NCBI GenBank assembly: GCA_934467415.1
Contig: CAKSLQ010000001.1
Span: 186,001-250,000, forward strand
DNA from: an uncultured Eubacteriales bacterium
GTDB taxonomy: Bacteria > Bacillota > Clostridia > Oscillospirales > CAG-272
Direction of reading: 5' to 3'
DNA length: 64,000 bases
Below the pieces are notes generated by a model. The model had not been told where the DNA came from. It saw only the letters and a program-made list of their open reading frames with translations, and searched no databases. Made by a program: the position numbers and the translations under genes. This document shows, piece by piece, positions 33,503-41,827 of the stretch. Every line of letters starts with the position of its first letter. Positions within the stretch are counted from its first letter, which is position 1.

Positions 33503-34645
33503 ATGACGAAAATTGATATTATCTCCGGCTTTCTCGGCGCAGGCAAGACAACGCTGATCAAAAAGCTGCTCTCCGAGGCGCTCGGCGGCGAAAAAGTCGT
33601 CCTCATCGAAAACGAGTTCGGCGAGATCGGTATCGACGGCGGGTTCCTCAAGGACTCCGGCGTACAGATCACCGAGATGAACTCCGGCTGCATTTGCTGC
33701 AGTCTTGTCGGCGACTTTGAGAAGTCGCTCGGCGAGGTGCTGGACACCTATCACCCCGACCGCATCATCATCGAGCCTTCCGGCGTCGGCAAGCTCAGCG
33801 ACATCATTGCCGCCGTTGAAAAGCTGCATCGTGACGACATCAAGCTGAACAGCTTCTCCACGGTTGTGGACGCCAAAAAGTGCAAGGTCTATCTCAAGAA
33901 TTTCGGCGAATTTTTCTGCAACCAGGTGGAAAACGCGCGTGCCATCATCCTCAGCCGCTCACAGGATGCAACCGAGGAAAAGCTCGCCGAGACGACCGCA
34001 CTCCTGCGCGAGCTGAACACCGAGGCCAATATCATCACCACCCCGTGGGACATGCTGGACGGCAAGCAGATCCTCCACGCGATGGAACATGCCAAGCTGC
34101 TGAAAAAAGAGCTGGAGCATGAACTCGAAGAACACGAGCACGAGCATCATCACCATCATGACGAAGACGGCGAATGCTGCTGCGGTCACCATCACGACCA
34201 CGACGATGACGAAGATGAGCACGAACACGAACATCATCATGACCACGAGGAGCATGAGCATCATCATGACCACGACGACCATGACGAATGCTGCTGCGGT
34301 CATCACCACGACCCCGACGGCGATGAACACGAGCACGAGCATCATCACGATCACCACGGTCATCATCATGCGGACGAGGTGTTCACCTCGGTCGGCTTTG
34401 AGACCGTGCGCAAGTACACGACCGACGAGATCCGCGAGATCCTGTCCGCCCTCGATGACGAGGCGCGCTTCGGCTGCATTCTTCGCTCCAAGGGCATCGT
34501 TCCCGCAGCGGACGGCTGGATCCATTTTGACTATGTGCCGGAAGAATCCGACGTGCGCATGGGCAGCGCCGATGTCACGGGCAAGATCTGCGTGATCGGG
34601 TCAAAGCCCAACGAATCCGAGCTTGCAAAGCTCTTCAAAATCTGA
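33503..34645 (+). CDS. CobW/COG0523 metal-handling GTPase with His-rich insert
   Basis: A 380-residue P-loop GTPase of the G3E family, which delivers zinc, cobalt or iron to target proteins. Walker A is GFLGAGKTT at residues about 8-16; the metal motif CxCC is C63-I-C65-C66; IEPSGVGKL is the switch region. Residues about 206-292 are an extraordinary His/Asp/Glu-rich segment with more than 30 His and two copies of ECCCGHHH. A normal CobW_C domain follows (VGFETVRKYTTDEI to GKICVIGSKPNESEL). The insert is probably a metal store or sensor loop. It is the first gene of a two-gene unit with a second CobW-type gene 12 bases downstream. Confidence 0.92.
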   Translation: MTKIDIISGFLGAGKTTLIKKLLSEALGGEKVVLIENEFGEIGIDGGFLKDSGVQITEMNSGCICCSLVGDFEKSLGEVLDTYHPDRIIIEPSGVGKLSDIIAAVEKLHRDDIKLNSFSTVVDAKKCKVYLKNFGEFFCNQVENARAIILSRSQDATEEKLAETTALLRELNTEANIITTPWDMLDGKQILHAMEHAKLLKKELEHELEEHEHEHHHHHDEDGECCCGHHHDHDDDEDEHEHEHHHDHEEHEHHHDHDDHDECCCGHHHDPDGDEHEHEHHHDHHGHHHADEVFTSVGFETVRKYTTDEIREILSALDDEARFGCILRSKGIVPAADGWIHFDYVPEESDVRMGSADVTGKICVIGSKPNESELAKLFKI

Positions 34646-34657
34646 TCGGAGCATACC

Positions 34658-35602
34658 ATGGAAGAAGTACAGGTCTATCTGTTCACCGGCTTTCTCGACG
34701 CGGGCAAGACAAAGTTTATCCGCGAGACCCTGCAGGACAAGCGCTTCAACGACAAGGAGCCGACGCTGCTGCTGGTCTGCGAGGAGGGCGAGGAGGAATA
34801 CGAGCCGAACGCGCCCTACATGAAAAACGTCACCCTCCGCACCCTTTCGGACATGTCCGAATTCAACGAGGCGAACCTCAAGCGGCTGACCGCCGAGGCG
34901 AAGGCGACCAAGGTCGTTGTGGAATACAACGGCATGTGGATGCTGAACGATTTTTATCAGCTCATGCCCGAGGAATGGGTCGTGTATCAGGAGATGATGT
35001 TTGCCGATGCCAACACCATCGAGAGCTACAACGCCAACATGCGCAACCTTGTCTATGACAAGATGAGCAGCTGCGAGCTGGTCATCTTCAACCGCTGCAA
35101 AAAGGATGCGGACAAGAACGCCCTGCACAAGCTGGTACGCGCCATCAGCCGCAAGACCGACATCGCCTACGAATACACCGACGGCACCGCGGAATACGAC
35201 GACATCGTCGATCCGCTGCCCTTCGACCTGAACGCCGACGTGGTCGAGATCGCCGACCGCGACTATGCGCTCTGGTATCGCGACACCACCGAGGACATGA
35301 ATAAGTACGACGGCAAGACCGTCTCCTTCACCGCCCTTGTCGCCATCGGCAAGGAGTTCCCCGCCGACACCTTCGTCGGCGGCCGAAAGCTGATGACCTG
35401 CTGCGCCAACGACGTGATGTTTGCAGGCTTTGTCTGCAAGACCGACCGCCGCGATGCGCTGAAAAACGGTGACTGGGTCAAGATTACCGGCAAGGTGGAG
35501 ATTCGTTTCAACGCGCTCTACGGCAGAAAAGGTCCCGTCATTCACGCGGAGAAAATCGAGAAGACCACAGCACCCGAAGAGCCGGTTGCAACCTTCTATT
35601 AA
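34658..35602 (+). CDS. CobW-type GTPase N-domain fused to a DUF1980 (TIGR03943)-like domain
   Basis: A 314-residue protein. The N-terminus (QVYLFTGFLDAGKTKFI, Walker A near residues 10-18) is CobW-like, but no CxCC is present and the middle segment (VVEYNGMWMLNDFYQLMP) replaces the IEPSG region with VEYNG. Residues about 205-300 (TVSFTALVAIGKEFPADTFVGGRKLMTCCANDVMFAGFVC ... GDWVKITGKVEI) resemble the soluble DUF1980 domain of YcgQ-like proteins, which accompany CobW proteins and permeases in predicted zinc allocation operons. The two functions seem fused in one chain. It sits 12 bases after the His-rich CobW gene. Confidence 0.8.
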   Translation: MEEVQVYLFTGFLDAGKTKFIRETLQDKRFNDKEPTLLLVCEEGEEEYEPNAPYMKNVTLRTLSDMSEFNEANLKRLTAEAKATKVVVEYNGMWMLNDFYQLMPEEWVVYQEMMFADANTIESYNANMRNLVYDKMSSCELVIFNRCKKDADKNALHKLVRAISRKTDIAYEYTDGTAEYDDIVDPLPFDLNADVVEIADRDYALWYRDTTEDMNKYDGKTVSFTALVAIGKEFPADTFVGGRKLMTCCANDVMFAGFVCKTDRRDALKNGDWVKITGKVEIRFNALYGRKGPVIHAEKIEKTTAPEEPVATFY

Positions 35603-35617
35603 AGTCAAACAAGGTCA

Positions 35618-35651
35618 AAAAAAAGAAGCTGCTTTCGCAGCTTCTTTTTTT
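35618..35651. terminator. Bidirectional intrinsic terminator
   Basis: GAAGCTGC and GCAGCTTC pair across a 4-base loop, extended by A and T runs of seven to eight, between the CobW pair and the convergent HAD gene. Confidence 0.9.
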
Positions 35652-35654
35652 GAC

Positions 35655-36308
35655 TCAGCCGAGCAACAGCCGACGCAGGTCGGCCACGTTCTCGGCAATA
35701 TACTTTGCCCCTGCCGCGGCAAGCTCCTCGCGCGAGCCGTAGCCGTACAGCACACCGACCGCGTCCATACCGAAGGCACGCGCGCCGCGCACGTCGTATT
35801 CGCGATCCCCCACCATCAGGCACTTCTCGGGCGCGGGATTTCCGATGCTCTCAAGCACATAGCCGATCACGGCGTCCTTGGTCGCACGGGTTTCTTCCAT
35901 GTCTGCACCGCCGATGAACGAAAAATATTTCGTCATATCAAAGTGGTCAAAAATCTGCTTTGCAAACAGCTCGGGCTTGGATGTGGCGACCACCGGCTTA
36001 TATCCGGCCGCCTGCAAATCCCGAAGCAGCGCCGGAATGCCGTCGTAGACCACGTTTTCGTAAATTCCCTTGTCCGTGAAGTACTCCCGGTACAGCCGCA
36101 GCGCTTCACGCGATTTCTCCTCTGAGAATCCGCAATAGCGTGCAAAGGAGTCGAGCAGCGGCGGCCCGATAAAACGGTGATAGAAGCTCCGTTCCTCAAC
36201 GGGCGCACCGAGCTTTCGGAGCGCGTACATCACGGAATTTGTGATGCCGAGCGCCGGGTCTGTCAGCGTGCCGTCAAGGTCGAAGAGAATATAATCGCGT
36301 TTTACCAT
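35655..36308 (-). CDS. HAD-superfamily phosphatase (phosphoglycolate phosphatase-like)
   Basis: A 217-residue HAD hydrolase. The nucleophile motif is ILFDLDGTLTDPALGI (DxDGT) at residues about 6-20, the cap domain follows, then motif II/III in PVVATSKPELFAKQ and the acidic motif IV in CLMVGDREYDVRGARAFGM. This matches the PGP/PGMB subgroup. The ATG at 36308 overlaps the stop of the upstream ECF S component by seven bases, so the two are translationally coupled. The context suggests dephosphorylation of a vitamin phosphate imported or salvaged with that transporter, which is inference. Confidence 0.88.
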   Translation of the reverse strand: MVKRDYILFDLDGTLTDPALGITNSVMYALRKLGAPVEERSFYHRFIGPPLLDSFARYCGFSEEKSREALRLYREYFTDKGIYENVVYDGIPALLRDLQAAGYKPVVATSKPELFAKQIFDHFDMTKYFSFIGGADMEETRATKDAVIGYVLESIGNPAPEKCLMVGDREYDVRGARAFGMDAVGVLYGYGSREELAAAGAKYIAENVADLRRLLLG

Positions 36309-36796
36309 TTCCACAGATTCTTCTTGTCGAGGATCAGCTTGACGAGCACGGCACAGATGATACCGGCCAGCGCCTGCATGAGGTTGCTGACCACACCGGC
36401 CGCCGCACCGAGGCCGAGACCGAGGAAAGTCGCCTCAAAGCAGAAGTAACCGCCGACCATGACAGCCTCGGCAAGCACGCCGCTCACCACGGACTTGACA
36501 ACCGGCTTGCCGGGGATCGCCTTCACCGCGAAATAAGCGACGATCGCCATCAGCGCCTTAATGACAAACGTGCCGGGCACATAGACCATATAGCCGAGCG
36601 TCAGATCCGCAAGCGCAGGACCGAGCCCTGCCGCGACAGCGCCGTAAGCGGGGCCGAGCAGCCACCCAGCAAGCAGAACGATACAGTCGCCGAGGTTCAG
36701 ATAGCCGCCGATCGGCGACGGGATGTGAATGACCAGCGTTGCGCAGTAAGCGAGTGCCGCAAACAGCGCCGCGAGAACAAGCTTCTTGACCTTCAT
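36302..36796 (-). CDS. ECF transporter substrate-binding (S) component
   Basis: A 164-residue membrane protein with about six helices and no signal peptide. The ATG at 36796 follows AGGGGAAG. The conserved sequence SPIGGYLNLGDCIVLLAGWLLGP, then GPALADLTLGYMVYVPGTFVIKALMA, is diagnostic of ECF S components of the DUF1393/HmpT-like type, which bind vitamins such as riboflavin, pyridoxine or hydroxymethylpyrimidine and share a common EcfAAT module. The module is not in the window. No riboswitch is evident upstream. The coupled HAD phosphatase gene may process the substrate. Confidence 0.85.
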   Translation of the reverse strand: MKVKKLVLAALFAALAYCATLVIHIPSPIGGYLNLGDCIVLLAGWLLGPAYGAVAAGLGPALADLTLGYMVYVPGTFVIKALMAIVAYFAVKAIPGKPVVKSVVSGVLAEAVMVGGYFCFEATFLGLGLGAAAGVVSNLMQALAGIICAVLVKLILDKKNLWKW

Positions 36797-36868
36797 GATA
36801 CTTCCCCTTTTCGGATGGATTCTTCCTGCATCATAGCACAAGCGCCGCGCAAAATCAATGCAAAACCG

Positions 36869-36897
36869 TTGTTTTCTGCACTATTTCGTGTTATACT
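36869..36897 (+). promoter_or_regulatory. SigmaA-type promoter of pepT
   Basis: TTGTTT (36869-36874) and TATACT (36892-36897) with a 17-base spacer, 37 bases before the pepT start codon. Confidence 0.55.
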
Positions 36898-36934
36898 GTA
36901 AAAAGTAATAACTTTTTGGGGAGAACGCACAGAT

Positions 36935-38152
36935 ATGAATGTCACCGAACGCTTTTTACACTATGTTTCCTTTGAAACCACCTCGGAAGAAGAGGGCACG
37001 GCGTCGCCCACCACACAGGGGCAGCGCGTCTTCGGCGAATTTTTGGTCAAAGAGCTGAACGAGATCGGCATTTCGGACGCCCGCATCGACGAAAACGGCT
37101 ACGTCTACGGATTCCTGCCCGCAAGCGCAGGACACGAAAACAATCCCGCCATCGGCCTCATTGCACACATGGACACATCGCCCGATGTCAGCGGCAAAAA
37201 CGTCTGCGCTTCGATCGTCCGCTACACGGGCGAGGATTTGGTGCTGGCAAACGGAGAGGTCTTGTCCGCCGCGCGCTTCCCGTCTCTCGGCGACTATGTC
37301 GGCAAGGATTTGATCGTCACCGACGGCACCACGCTGCTCGGCGCGGATGACAAGGCCGGGATCGCCGAGATCGTTTCCGCCTGCGCGCACCTGCTTTCTC
37401 ACCCGGAGATTCCGCATCGCGCCGTCGCGATCTGCTTTACACCGGACGAGGAAATCGGCTCGGGCGCGGAGCTTTTGAATCTGGAAGCCTTTCCCGCAAA
37501 AGAGGCCTACACCGTGGACGGCGGCGAGCTCGGCGAGATCGAATACGAGAACTTCAACGCTGCTTCCGCGCATGTGGTCGTACACGGCGTCAATATCCAT
37601 CCCGGCTCGGCCAAGGATCGCATGAAGAACGCGGTGCTGCTGGCCTCCGCATTCATCTCGATGCTGCCGCCCGCCGAAGCACCCGCGCACACCGAGGGCT
37701 ACGAGGGCTTCTACCACGTCTCCGACATCTCCGGCAACGAGAGCCGCGCCGAGCTGAAAATGCTGATCCGCGACCACGACCGCGCATCCTTCGAGCGCCG
37801 CAAAGCCTTTCTCATGAATCTTTGCGAGTACCTGAACGGCGTGCACGGCACGGGGACGTTTGAGGTGAAGATCACGGACAGCTATTACAATATGAAAGAA
37901 AAAATCCTGCCGCATATGCATCTCATTGAAAATGCGGCTTCCGCTATGCGCGCCTGCGGCGTCACACCGAAGGTCGTGCCGATCCGCGGCGGCACGGACG
38001 GCGCGCGGCTCTCGTTCCGCGGTCTGCCCTGCCCCAATCTTTCCACCGGCGGCGTCAACTTCCACAGCATTCACGAGTTCATCCCGGTCTTCGCGCTTGA
38101 AGACATGACCCGCGTGCTCATCACCATCGCCGCGGGCGAGTTTGCAAAGTAG
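36935..38152 (+). CDS. pepT: Peptidase T (tripeptide aminopeptidase)
   Basis: PepT is a cytosolic M20 dizinc aminopeptidase that removes N-terminal residues from tripeptides. The 405-residue length is standard. Metal and catalytic motifs are LIAHMDTSPDVSG, LLGADDKAGIAEIV, CFTPDEEIGSGAE and YTVDGGELGEIEYENFNAA, and the C-terminal zinc His lies in GGVNFHSIHEFIP. The N-terminal VTERFLHYVSFETTSEE is characteristic. GGGGAG precedes the ATG. It has its own promoter and terminator and serves peptide scavenging. Confidence 0.97.
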   Translation: MNVTERFLHYVSFETTSEEEGTASPTTQGQRVFGEFLVKELNEIGISDARIDENGYVYGFLPASAGHENNPAIGLIAHMDTSPDVSGKNVCASIVRYTGEDLVLANGEVLSAARFPSLGDYVGKDLIVTDGTTLLGADDKAGIAEIVSACAHLLSHPEIPHRAVAICFTPDEEIGSGAELLNLEAFPAKEAYTVDGGELGEIEYENFNAASAHVVVHGVNIHPGSAKDRMKNAVLLASAFISMLPPAEAPAHTEGYEGFYHVSDISGNESRAELKMLIRDHDRASFERRKAFLMNLCEYLNGVHGTGTFEVKITDSYYNMKEKILPHMHLIENAASAMRACGVTPKVVPIRGGTDGARLSFRGLPCPNLSTGGVNFHSIHEFIPVFALEDMTRVLITIAAGEFAK

Positions 38153-38160
38153 GACATTCA

Positions 38161-38192
38161 AAAAGCCGCAGGCACTGTTGCCTGCGGCTTTT
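38161..38192. terminator. Bidirectional intrinsic terminator
   Basis: AAAAGCCGCAGGCA and its complement form a 14-bp stem between convergent pepT and the SLH-protein gene. Confidence 0.9.
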
Positions 38193-38193
38193 G

Positions 38194-39441
38194 TCATTTA
38201 TCCATGATGTTGTACAGCATCTGCACGGTTGCCGCACGGTCAAGCAGCGCCGATGGGCGGATCGTCCCGTCGCCGTCACCGTTGAACACGCCGGCGGCCG
38301 TCAGCGCGTAGACCGCGCCGCGTGCCCAGGTCGGAATCGCGCTGTCATCGGCAAACACGCTCACCGCGCCATCTGCCTCGTAGCCGAATACATTGTTGAC
38401 CAGCACAGCCGCCTCGGCGCGCGTGATGCAATCCTTCGGCGCAAAGCGGATTTCGCCGTCCGCCTCACGTCCGCCGACATAGCCCATCCGCTGCGCCGTG
38501 GCGATATAGGGGCGGTACTCCACCGCGATCTCCGCATTGTCGGCAAACGAGGTCTCCGCGTCGGTCAACGCAGAAACGTCGAGCGTCTTCATCACCATGG
38601 TGACGAATTCTTCGCGGCTGACCGCGTCGGTCGGGCAAAAATTCAGTCCGTTCTGATAGCGCACGGCGGTGGCGATGCCCGCGTCATAGAGCGCGATCGC
38701 CGCATTCTCGCACCAGTGCCCCTGTGCATCGGCAAAATGCGTGTCGCTCTTGCCGACCTGCACCGACACGGTCTGCGTACCGGAATAGTTGCCGTATTCG
38801 TCGCGGACAACCACGGTGAATGCGTCGCTGCCGGTGTACCCGGCGGCGGGCGCGTAGACGTATGCGCCGCGTGCGCTGTCGGTCATCGTAAGAACCCCGT
38901 GCGCCGGGTACTCAACGACCTGGAATTCCAGGCGGTCGCCCTCCGGGTCGGCAGCGGCCAGATTGCCGTAGCATGCAACCCCGCGGTAGGTCTTGACAGA
39001 AGAAGACGCAGCAGCCAGCGCGGGTGCATAGTTGACCGTATCAAGCAGATTCAGCGCACACGGGATCTCGGTGCCGTCATGCGAGAATGTGCAGCGCGTA
39101 TAGCGCACCTGTTCGCTTGCGGGAACGAAGCGCAGCACGGACAGATACTCGGCGCGGATGGTCTGCCCCTCCGCCACTTGCAGCGTGCCCAGCTTCAGCG
39201 CACCGTCGCTCTCGGGCGGAAGCGCGCTCACCTTGACCGAATCCACTGCGGAAAGGCCGAGACATTTTTTGAAGTCCTGCTCGGAAAAATAAATATCGCT
39301 GTAGACAAGCCCGCTTTTGATCAGCGTGTTCTGCTTGGACAGCACATTCAGCGCCGGGGACACGATGGCAGATGCCGATGCCGTAATCAGAAGCGCACAC
39401 GCGACGAATGCGGCAAGCAGCAGTCGGAAATTCTTTTTCAT
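38194..39441 (-). CDS. Secreted SLH-domain protein with an Ig/cadherin-like module
   Basis: A 415-residue exported protein. Residues 1-25 are a signal peptide (KKNFRLLLAAFVACALLITASASA). A unique N-terminal region (residues about 30-135) precedes a bacterial Ig/cadherin-like domain (GNLAAADPEGDRLEFQVVEYPAHGVLTM ... YTGSDAFTVVVRDEYGNYS, about residues 150-230). Three S-layer homology repeats follow: HFADAQGHWCENAAIALYDAGI, SFADNAEIAVEYRPYIATAQRMGYV and VFADDSAIPTWARGAVYALTAAGVF. SLH domains attach proteins to pyruvylated secondary cell wall polymer. AAAGGAG lies before the ATG. The specific role is unknown; cell-surface display is likely. Confidence 0.9.
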   Translation of the reverse strand: MKKNFRLLLAAFVACALLITASASAIVSPALNVLSKQNTLIKSGLVYSDIYFSEQDFKKCLGLSAVDSVKVSALPPESDGALKLGTLQVAEGQTIRAEYLSVLRFVPASEQVRYTRCTFSHDGTEIPCALNLLDTVNYAPALAAASSSVKTYRGVACYGNLAAADPEGDRLEFQVVEYPAHGVLTMTDSARGAYVYAPAAGYTGSDAFTVVVRDEYGNYSGTQTVSVQVGKSDTHFADAQGHWCENAAIALYDAGIATAVRYQNGLNFCPTDAVSREEFVTMVMKTLDVSALTDAETSFADNAEIAVEYRPYIATAQRMGYVGGREADGEIRFAPKDCITRAEAAVLVNNVFGYEADGAVSVFADDSAIPTWARGAVYALTAAGVFNGDGDGTIRPSALLDRAATVQMLYNIMDK

Positions 39442-39586
39442 AAATCAGTCTCCTTTGAACTTTGGATATGTTCATCATCATTTTTTCCCGCAAAGCGGAT
39501 TTTATGCAAGGATGATCCATTTTACAAAAGCCGCATAAAATTAAAGTGAGCCGACGGCTCAATTCCGGAAAGGTTATCTTCAAAAA

Positions 39587-39946
39587 ATGATGTACGATAC
39601 GAATCAATACGGCATGGCGCCGCGCGACAGGCTCGATCCGGGACTCTTCGATCGGCCTGCGTCGGTGTCGGCCGAACCGCAGCGCCGTGCCGCGCCCGCC
39701 TGCGCCTGCGGCGAGAGCCTCGCGGCGCGTGGAAATGCCGCGCCGCGCATGGAGCAGCCCGCGGAGACGCCCTGCGTACCGACGAAGGACGATCGGATGC
39801 CCGCACTCGCCATGGTCTATGCTCCGCAGCAGAGCTGGCAGAACATCTACTGTGAGGAGGATGCGCTGACACGCGGCACGATCTTTGCAGAGCTGGATAA
39901 ACCGTTTTACGGCCCCGGCTGCACGGGAGGTGGCTGCAATGGTTAA
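39587..39946 (+). CDS. cotJA: Spore coat-associated protein CotJA-like
   Basis: The first gene of a cotJABC operon. The C-terminal half carries the CotJA hallmark: MPALAMVYAPQQSWQNIYCEEDALTRGTIFAELDKPF (about residues 71-106). At 119 residues it is longer than the roughly 80-residue B. subtilis protein because of a Pro/Arg/Cys-containing N-terminal extension, and it ends in a Cys/Gly tail (GPGCTGGGCNG). Function in B. subtilis: deposited in the forespore-facing coat with CotJC. The ribosome binding site (GAAAGG) is somewhat distant from the start. Expression in the mother cell under sigmaE is expected by family analogy. Confidence 0.85.
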   Translation: MMYDTNQYGMAPRDRLDPGLFDRPASVSAEPQRRAAPACACGESLAARGNAAPRMEQPAETPCVPTKDDRMPALAMVYAPQQSWQNIYCEEDALTRGTIFAELDKPFYGPGCTGGGCNG

Positions 39947-40259
39947 TAATATGAACAGCCGAAGCGCGAACAGCGCAAACAGCCGCGGCTGCGGCTGCCG
40001 CAGAAACAGTACGCGCGCCGTACTGCTGCGGCATGTACAGATGCACGGCTTCGCCATGGTTGAGGCGGGGCTGTATCTGGACGCTCATCCCGACTGCCGC
40101 CGCGCGCTGGAGTACTTCCGCCGCCAGCGCGAGCTTTATATGAAATACGCCGCCGAATATGAGGCTGCATACGGTCCGCTGACCATGGCATCACAGGCCG
40201 ACGGCGATTGCTGGAAATGGGTGCAGGGTCCCTGGCCCTGGGAAAGTGAGGCCAACTGA
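39939..40259 (+). CDS. cotJB: Spore coat protein CotJB-like
   Basis: A 106-residue protein that starts at an ATG inside the end of cotJA, with GGAGG 6 bases upstream. The conserved CotJB core is LLRHVQMHGFAMVEAGLYLDAHPDCRRALEYFRRQREL and the C-terminal YGPLTMAS ... WKWVQGPWPWE. An Asn/Ser/Cys-rich N-terminus (NSRSANSANSRGCGC) is an extension. It is the middle gene of the cotJABC spore coat operon and overlaps cotJC by one base (TGATG). Confidence 0.9.
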   Translation: MVNNMNSRSANSANSRGCGCRRNSTRAVLLRHVQMHGFAMVEAGLYLDAHPDCRRALEYFRRQRELYMKYAAEYEAAYGPLTMASQADGDCWKWVQGPWPWESEAN

Positions 40260-40891
40260 TGTGGACCTATGACAAAAAGCTTGAATATCCCGTCAAGATC
40301 AAAAACCCGGATCCCCGTGCGGCAAAGATTATCATCAGCCAGCTCGGCGGGCCGGACGGCGAGATCGGCGCCGCCATGCGCTATCTGAACCAGCGCTATT
40401 CCATGCCGTTTGACAAGGTTGTCGGCATCCTCACCGATGTCGGCACCGAGGAGCTGGCGCACATCGAGATGATTGCGGCAATCCTCTATCAGCTTACGCG
40501 AAATCTCACGCCGGAGCAGATCAAGGCGGCCGGCTTTGAAACCTACTTTGTCGATCACACGACCGGCATCTATCCGCAGAGCGCAGCCGGCATTCCCTTC
40601 TCGGCGGCGACCCTGCAATGCACAGGAGACGTCCTCACCGACCTCACGGAAGACCTCGCGGCAGAGCAAAAGGCGCGGACGACCTACGACAATATTCTGC
40701 GCCTCGTCGATGACCCCGATGTACGCGAACCGATCAAATTCCTGCGCGAGCGTGAAGTGGTCCACTTCCAGCGCTTCGGCGAAGCGCTCCGCATCACGCA
40801 GGACAATCTCGACGCGGGGAACTTCTACGCCTTCAATCCGGCGTTTGACAACTGCAAAGACAAGAGCAAACGATGCGGCTGCGGGCGGTAA
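40259..40891 (+). CDS. cotJC: Spore coat protein CotJC, manganese catalase family
   Basis: A 210-residue ferritin-like protein. The sequence WTYDKKLEYPVKIKNPDPRAAKII, then LGGPDGEIGAAMRYLNQRY and IGTEELAHIEMIAAILYQL-type helix (GTEELAHIEM here) are the CotJC/Mn-catalase signatures, with the Glu and His residues that ligate the dimanganese site present (EIGAAMRY, EELAHIEM, later REREVVHFQRFGEAL). It may detoxify peroxide in the coat or serve as a structural coat protein. The ATG overlaps the cotJB stop (TGATG), so translation is coupled. The C-terminus is Lys/Cys-rich (KDKSKRCGCGR). Confidence 0.95.
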   Translation: MWTYDKKLEYPVKIKNPDPRAAKIIISQLGGPDGEIGAAMRYLNQRYSMPFDKVVGILTDVGTEELAHIEMIAAILYQLTRNLTPEQIKAAGFETYFVDHTTGIYPQSAAGIPFSAATLQCTGDVLTDLTEDLAAEQKARTTYDNILRLVDDPDVREPIKFLREREVVHFQRFGEALRITQDNLDAGNFYAFNPAFDNCKDKSKRCGCGR

Positions 40892-40907
40892 ACCTCCGTT
40901 AAACCGC

Positions 40908-40942
40908 AAAAATCTCCTGCGGGGCTTCCCGCAGGAGATTTT
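40908..40942. terminator. Bidirectional intrinsic terminator
   Basis: AAAAATCTCCTGCGGG and its complement form a 15-bp stem between cotJC and the convergent gene ending at 40952. Confidence 0.92.
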
Positions 40943-40951
40943 ATATACATA

Positions 40952-41827
40952 TTATATTTCGTCTTCGTGCCGACGGAATTTCTGCTGCATGGCGCGCAGT
41001 TTTTCCTGCGCGGTGCGCAGCGCTTCACGCGCTTCTTCGAGACGCTTGGAATCCTCCAGCTTCTGCCCGACCTGCTGTTTCTGTGCCTGTGCGGCCTCGC
41101 GCACCAGCGTCTTGAAGCGGCGGTTGGCCGTCTTGAATTCTCTCTGTGCATCATGCAGGCGCTCCATCATGGCGCGCGGACGCGCCTGAAGCTCGGGGTA
41201 CGCCTCGTGGATACGGCGCAGGAGCAGGCTGCGATCCTTGAGAAGCTCATGCACACGATGGCTGATCTCCTCGGTGTTGTCGCCCTCCTGCGCATCAATT
41301 TCACGGCGGACAATGTTCATCAGGACATGCGAGGTGACAAGGTCGGTCAGCATGACGACGGCAATGCAGACGGCGAGCAGATGCAGCAGGAACGGCGAAA
41401 GGTGCGAAATCAGGCCGAAGTATACGGGGTCAATGATCCGCACGACCGCCACGCTCGCAATGCCGAACAGGAGCAGATTGCCGATCCAAACGCGGCCGTT
41501 CAGATTCATCGGCTTTTGACTGTAGTCCCACCAGCGCGCGTGGAACAGCTTTTCCATATACCAGCTCGTGATGTATTCAAGCGCGCCGCAGATGAAAAAC
41601 CCGGCGAGAAACGTGTCGCCGATCGACCCCTCCGAACCGACCAGGCCGCCGACGCAGACCGTAATGGCCACGACGCCGCTGCCGTAGATCGGGCAGTACG
41701 GGCCGATCATAAAGCCGCGGTTGATGAAACGGTGATACTGAAAATACTTGAGCGTGACCTCGATCATCCAGCCGACGATCGAAAAAACAAAAAACAGAAT
41801 AATCAACTGGCAAATCAGTGTTTGCAT
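40952..41827 (-). CDS. CmpB-type (putative ABC-transporter type IV) membrane protein with coiled-coil tail
   Basis: A 291-residue protein from the ATG at 41827, 6 bases after AAGGAG. The N-terminal 190 residues form about five to six helices with the PF06541 signature GWMIEVTLKYFQYHRFINRGFMIGPYCPIYGSGVVAI and a central YMEKLFHARWWDYSQKPMNLNGR. The C-terminal third (from about residue 195) is highly charged, Arg/Glu/Gln-rich and predicted coiled coil (FKTLVREAAQAQKQQVGQKLEDSKRLEEAREALRTAQEKLRAMQQKF). Function is unknown; the family name derives from an unsupported transporter annotation. Confidence 0.85.
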   Translation of the reverse strand: MQTLICQLIILFFVFSIVGWMIEVTLKYFQYHRFINRGFMIGPYCPIYGSGVVAITVCVGGLVGSEGSIGDTFLAGFFICGALEYITSWYMEKLFHARWWDYSQKPMNLNGRVWIGNLLLFGIASVAVVRIIDPVYFGLISHLSPFLLHLLAVCIAVVMLTDLVTSHVLMNIVRREIDAQEGDNTEEISHRVHELLKDRSLLLRRIHEAYPELQARPRAMMERLHDAQREFKTANRRFKTLVREAAQAQKQQVGQKLEDSKRLEEAREALRTAQEKLRAMQQKFRRHEDEI

